The notes below the pieces were generated by a model. That model had not been told where the DNA came from. It searched no databases and worked only from the letters and a program-made list of their open reading frames with translations. The position numbers and the translations under genes are program-made. From positions 1 to 11,057 of the forward strand of contig CABPSV020000588.1 of assembly GCA_902459845.2 (NCBI GenBank): a stretch of DNA of 11,057 nucleotides. Direction: 5' to 3'. This stretch comes from Hepatocystis sp. ex Piliocolobus tephrosceles. Lineage: Eukaryota > Apicomplexa > Aconoidasida > Haemosporida > Plasmodiidae. This document shows positions 7,383-11,057 of the stretch, piece after piece; position 1 is the stretch's first letter, and each line of letters opens with the position of its first letter.

Positions 7383-7434
<52 letters not shown>

Positions 7435-7999
7435 CTTCACAAGCAATAAAACAAAAAAAATAATAATAATAATAATTTAGTCAACATATATGTTTATATC
7501 TAAACATGTTCAAATAGGAAAAAAAAAAAAAATTAAAAACTAAATAATTGAAAATTTTTATTCTTGTTACAATTATAATTTTGTATGTAGAAAGTTTAAA
7601 AAAAAAAAAAAAAAAGTAAAAAGGGGAAAGAGTTACAAGGGGTACTAATTGTAAATTATTTTTTTTTTTTACTTCTTTACTTCTTTACTTCATTGGAATG
7701 TTGAGTATGCGTGGTACATACATATATACATATATATATTAAATTAATATTTTATGCCTTTTTTTTTTCTTTTACTTTGTTTTATTATTTATACTGGTAT
7801 ATATGCAATAATTTATAATATTAAAAAAATATATAATAAAATAGGTAATACATAAATTTTTATAAATATGCTCGTACAATTTCATAGAACAGTGTTATTT
7901 TTTTATATTAAAAACTGGTTTATTTTACATATTTCTTATTTCTTTATGTGTAACCAATTCCAATAAACATCTTCTAAAAAAAAAAATAAAATAAAAAAA

Positions 8000-8057
<58 letters not shown>

Positions 8058-8153
8058 CAATTAAAAGCTCAAAAACTTGTTTTTAAAATGATTTTCTATT
8101 TTATTTGAAAAATATAAAACAAGCACTTAAATGCGTATAATTTGAAGAGCTGT

Positions 8154-8178
<25 letters not shown>
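6752..8178. other. intergenic region between the CAP gene and S29
   Basis: This 1.4-kb gap holds the S29 promoter and 5' UTR next to 6752 and the 3' UTR of the CAP gene near 8178. Contents are a T47 run (7060-7106), a T30 run (7230-7259), an A47 run (7386-7432), an inverted repeat TTAAGC/GCTTAA just left of the A47 run, two GGGG steps (about 7622-7645), three TACTTCTT-like units (about 7670-7692), and the TAA and ATCTT microsatellites. I see no exon or RNA gene. Confidence 0.75.
8000..8056. repeat. (AAT)n trinucleotide microsatellite, about 19 units
   Basis: A perfect AAT/TAA run lies in the 3' flank of the CAP gene. In one alternative splice model of that gene it would be read as a polyleucine tail (TTA codons on the minus strand). 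I consider that less likely than a non-coding microsatellite. Confidence 0.93.

Positions 8179-8185
<7 letters not shown>
8156..8185. repeat. (ATCTT)6 pentanucleotide repeat
   Basis: Six perfect 5-bp units adjoin the T29 run at 8187-8215. On the minus strand the repeat supplies the TAA stop (8179-8181) if the last CAP exon is read through its poly-Lys tract, so copy-number change here could alter the C-terminus. Confidence 0.93.
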
Positions 8186-8218
<33 letters not shown>

Positions 8219-9207
8219 TTAATAGGCTTAACGTTGTTAGCAAAGTGGCCTGCATTGTTTTTATGAAAAAAATTAAAATGTAATAAATAAAAAAAGTTGC
8301 AAAAGAAATAAAAAATTGTAAATGTCATAAGATAATAACAAAGGTTTAGTTTTAAACAATAACCAAACCAAATAAAATAAAAGTTTTATTAAAGTACAAG
8401 TGTTAATATGTAATTATGTTTTAATAATATACCTGGTTTATTCGTGTCGCTGTCATACTTACATGTGAATATAACGTTATTTTTACAACAAGCTATTGCA
8501 CATCCAATATGCTACAACATTTTTTCACACAAAATTAAAATAATTATGTATATGTACATATATATTTATTTAATGAACTTGTAAAAATTTGCTCTGCTCA
8601 ATATATTATATATGTATGTGTATTATTGTCACGTGCTTTTAAGTATGTTTTCATACATATATGTAGACTATACCTGCGCAGATTTCCACACCATTCTGGT
8701 GAATTCAAACACATTTTCCTCTTTTTTTATAGGTCCTAACATTAAATGATTTAACGAATGTACATATATATATATATAGTATATTAATCACAAAGTTTAA
8801 TTTATATTTCTATTATTTCTTAATAAAAAGTTTTTTTTTATTTTATTTTTTTTTTTTATGGAGGTACCTAATTCGAAGTCATAATTGTTAATACCTTCAT
8901 ACCATAAATCTACAGCTGGCTCAACTCGACTATTGCTTGTAGTAATAAAATAATTTGTATTAATTTGCTTAGCATTTACATTACAATTTTCATATTTTTT
9001 TATCTACAGAAGGGGGTATGTATATATATATATATATTAACGTGTTATTTTACAAACGACTGCTCTAAAAAATAAACAAACAAACAGGTAAGCAATAAGC
9101 AACCAAACAAATAAAAAACGAACAAACAAAAAAAAAAAAAAAATATATTAAAATGATAACCAAATCCACTTCAACACTTGCAGCCTTCTCAAGTTGTGAA
9201 TCCCTTA

Positions 9208-9245
<38 letters not shown>

Positions 9246-9945
9246 TTATATATATTAGATCATGTTAGTAATAAAATATATAAAATGAATATTCCCCAAT
9301 ACATATAAATATATTTACACAAGAGTCTTAAAAAAAATACATATGCATATATATATATACATAAGCAAATACATACATATGCAAATACATACATATGCAA
9401 ATACATACATATGCATATATATACATAAGCAAATACATACATATGCAAATACATACATATGCATATATATACATAAGCAAATACATACATATGCAAATAC
9501 ATACATATGCAAATACATACATATGCATATATATACATAAGCAAATACATACATATGCATATATATACATAAGCAAATACATACATATGCATATACATAT
9601 ACATGTATATATATAAACATGTATATATAAGATATATACCATGACAATGGTTGGACGTCATGTTTTAATCTTAAGTCATTATGTCTTTCAGTAATTAAAT
9701 TTTTCTTTAAAAAAAAATTAATATATTATTAAAATGTTTTATTTGAGGGAACTTATCTAACATGCTCTATTCTTTTTATTTTATTATTTTACTATTATTT
9801 TACTATTGTTGTACTATTTTTGTTTTTTACGACTTTTGAAACTATTACTTACATTAAATTTGCAAAACCATCCATTTACTGTCACCCAATAACAATTTAG
9901 GACAAAAAAAATAAGGTAATTAAATAGTAGACAAGTTTTCATCAT
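8179..9945 (-). CDS. secreted CAP/SCP (PR-1-like) domain protein, seven exons, about 182 aa
   Basis: The exons are complement(9853..9945), (9640..9704), (9161..9203), (8868..9003), (8674..8735), (8433..8511) and (8179..8249). They total 549 nt and every junction keeps the frame. Exon 1 encodes a signal peptide (MMKTCLLFNYLIFFVLN) and ends at a perfect GTAAGT. CAP hallmarks follow: ERHNDLRLKHDVQPLSW (37-53), DSQLEKAA (54-61), AVDLWYEGINNYDFE (97-111), FTRMVWKSAQHIGCAIACC (124-142) and FTCKYDSDTNKPG (148-160), which matches the family's Cys-x-Tyr-Asp...Asn signature. CAP proteins are mostly secreted and bind lipids or act in host or cell-cell settings; the function here is unknown. The His and Glu residues that bind metal in the family seem replaced. 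Weak points are the exon 3 donor (GTTATC) and the end: exon 7 either reads through nine Lys codons to TAA or splices at GTAAAA (8217) into an unseen exon. Alternative start: the second Met codon. Confidence 0.85.
9339..9600. repeat. 16-bp minisatellite filling CAP gene intron 2
   Basis: The basic unit A is ACATATGCAAATACAT (16 bp). A double-length variant B (32 bp) starts ACATATGCATATATATAC and ends in AGCAAATACAT. The order from 9339 is long B (36 bp), A, A, B, A, B, A, A, B, B, then a decaying tail. Copies are near-perfect, which implies recent expansion. It lies inside the 436-nt intron between CAP exons 2 and 3 and creates overlapping long Ile/Tyr/Met frames on both strands, none of which is real. 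Confidence 0.95.
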
Positions 9946-9966
9946 TATAAAATAGCTTTGAAAAAA

Positions 9967-10001
<35 letters not shown>

Positions 10002-10138
10002 CGACAATATATCTATAAATATATATATGAACTTATTCTTTTAATTTTAATTTTAAATTTAAAATATAATATTTATTTTTTTAGTTAACTTTTCTTTTAA
10101 AAATTTAATTGCATTGAACATACAAATGTTAAAGACGT

Positions 10139-10191
<53 letters not shown>

Positions 10192-10788
10192 CATATAAAT
10201 ATGAGAGTAGTGTTACATTAGTAGAGGGTGCCAAAACACAACTATATTCAATTTCCCTCATTTATATTACCCGTTAATTTATTTCATTTTTTTTTTTAAA
10301 AACATAAATCGTCTTTATCAGCGAATTTTTAGTAAGCAACATTTCTTACACGTAGTTTTTTTTTTTTTTTTTTTTTTTTTTTTGTATCAAAATGTACATA
10401 CATAGAAGAAAGTTCAAAAATAAAAAAAAAAAAAATATATATAATAACAATAACAACAGTAATAATAATAATAACCTTTTTTTTTTTTTTTTTCCTTTTT
10501 TTCTTTTTTTTTTTCAACCTTTACAACATATGCAACAATTTAAAATTGTTTTTTTTATTTTTTACTGACATTATATCTATCTTTAAAAAAAAAAAATGAA
10601 TAACCTTACTTTTGTTTTTTTTCTTTTTAATATTTAATTTTTTCTATATAACATTAACAAAATAATGTGTGTTGTAATTTTTTTGTAAAATTGTTAATTA
10701 TTATTATATAAAAAAAAAAAAATATAATAGTAAAAAGTATAAGCATGTTAACTTAAACATATTAAAATTGCACAAACATGTAGAGCAA

Positions 10789-10824
<36 letters not shown>

Positions 10825-10927
10825 GCTATGGCACAATTTTAGTATAAATAAATAAAAGCACTTGCTACAATTAGCTTGTGTAATTATGGTCATATAGTTT
10901 AACTAATGACATTATTCAATGTGTCCA
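9946..10927. other. 5' flank of the CAP gene, no gene seen
   Basis: This 1-kb stretch holds the promoter and 5' UTR of the CAP gene and the probable 3' flank of the gene at the right edge. It contains T28 (9971-9998), a TA microsatellite (10143-10188), T28 (10356-10383), an A13 run and AAT/AAC microsatellite (about 10422-10476), and a second TA microsatellite (about 10796-10824). A more complex, GC-richer stretch at 10203-10275 has stops in all minus frames. I see no RNA gene. Confidence 0.7.
10143..10188. repeat. (AT)n dinucleotide microsatellite, about 23 units
   Basis: An uninterrupted AT run lies about 200-245 nt upstream of the CAP start codon. It is a common element of Plasmodium intergenic DNA and is likely length-polymorphic. 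Confidence 0.95.
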
Positions 10928-11003
10928 TTATTCAGAAAAAACTTTTGCTAATTTTTTGTTTAAGAATATAACAACACCGCACTCATTAAAACACAAATAA
11001 TAC
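10928..11003 (-). CDS. possible last coding exon of an unknown gene, partial
   Basis: On the minus strand a U48 tract (plus-strand A run 11008-11055) and TATAG form a strong 3' splice site ending at 11004. The phase-1 frame after it is open for 24 codons (YYLCFNECGVVIFLNKKLAK, then VFSE) and ends at TAA (10928-10930). Composition is GC-richer than the flanks, like the proven exons in this window. The phase-2 frame is also open but shorter and hydrophobic (IICVLMSAVLLYS, then stop at 10960-10962). I recognise no family. The rest of the gene would lie beyond the right edge. The orientation matches the head-to-tail array. Confidence 0.4.
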
Positions 11004-11004
11004 C

Positions 11005-11007
<3 letters not shown>

Positions 11008-11055
<48 letters not shown>
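11008..11055. repeat. A48 homopolymer
   Basis: This is the longest homopolymer in the window. Together with TATAG on the minus strand it looks like the polypyrimidine tract of the possible terminal exon beside it, just as U40 precedes S29 exon 3. Confidence 0.9.
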
Positions 11056-11056
<1 letters not shown>

Positions 11057-11057
11057 A

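Noticed and set aside
9260..9661. Overlapping open frames of 60-133 codons on both strands rich in Tyr, Ile and Met.
   Set aside because: All are translations of the 16-bp minisatellite in CAP intron 2. They occur in several frames at once and match no protein type.
10329..10517. Minus-strand Lys-rich 62-codon frame.
   Set aside because: It is made of A runs and AAT/AAC microsatellite with no flanking exon signals.
1..11057. CRISPR arrays, insertion sequences, tRNA or rRNA genes, riboswitches.
   Set aside because: The repeats are direct tandem units without spacers, and no transposase, tRNA-like fold or rRNA-like sequence is visible. The DNA is eukaryotic in character.

Overview
The window looks like nuclear DNA of a malaria parasite (Plasmodium or a close haemosporidian relative). 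The reasons are extreme AT richness, dozens of poly(dA:dT) runs of 28 to 48 bases, asparagine and lysine low-complexity tracts inside a coding region, and small exons separated by AT-rich introns with U-rich 3' ends. I could not decide the species.

Every gene I can support lies on the minus strand, head to tail. From the 5' end of that strand (right side of the window) they are: (a) a possible last coding exon of an unknown gene at 10928-11003, mostly outside the window; (b) a seven-exon gene for a secreted CAP/SCP (PR-1-like) domain protein at 8179-9945; (c) a three-exon gene for cytosolic ribosomal protein S29 (uS14 family) at 5884-6751; (d) a single-exon gene of 1190 codons for a divergent DEAD-box helicase-like protein at 501-4073. 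Genes (b) and (c) are invisible as long open frames because their exons are only 9 to 136 nt. I rebuilt both from splice sites and frame continuity, and the exon sums are exact codon multiples (549 nt and 165 nt).

The gaps (1-500, 4074-5883, 6752-8178, 9946-10927) hold UTR and promoter DNA: homopolymers, TA and TTA microsatellites and several short tandem arrays. Three small islands stand out by composition: a G-rich purine tract near 4209-4233, a hairpin-forming island near 5353-5379, and a more complex stretch near 10203-10275. A 16-bp minisatellite fills most of intron 2 of the CAP gene.

The genes do not form an obvious pathway. S29 is a housekeeping zinc-ribbon protein of the 40S subunit. 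The helicase-like protein has lost key ATPase residues and may be a non-catalytic RNA-binding or assembly factor, perhaps in an organelle (inference). The CAP protein has a signal peptide and seems to have lost the family's metal-binding tetrad. The strongest points of interest are the degenerate helicase motifs, the hidden CAP gene with its altered active site and ambiguous C-terminus, and the 9-nt terminal exon of S29.
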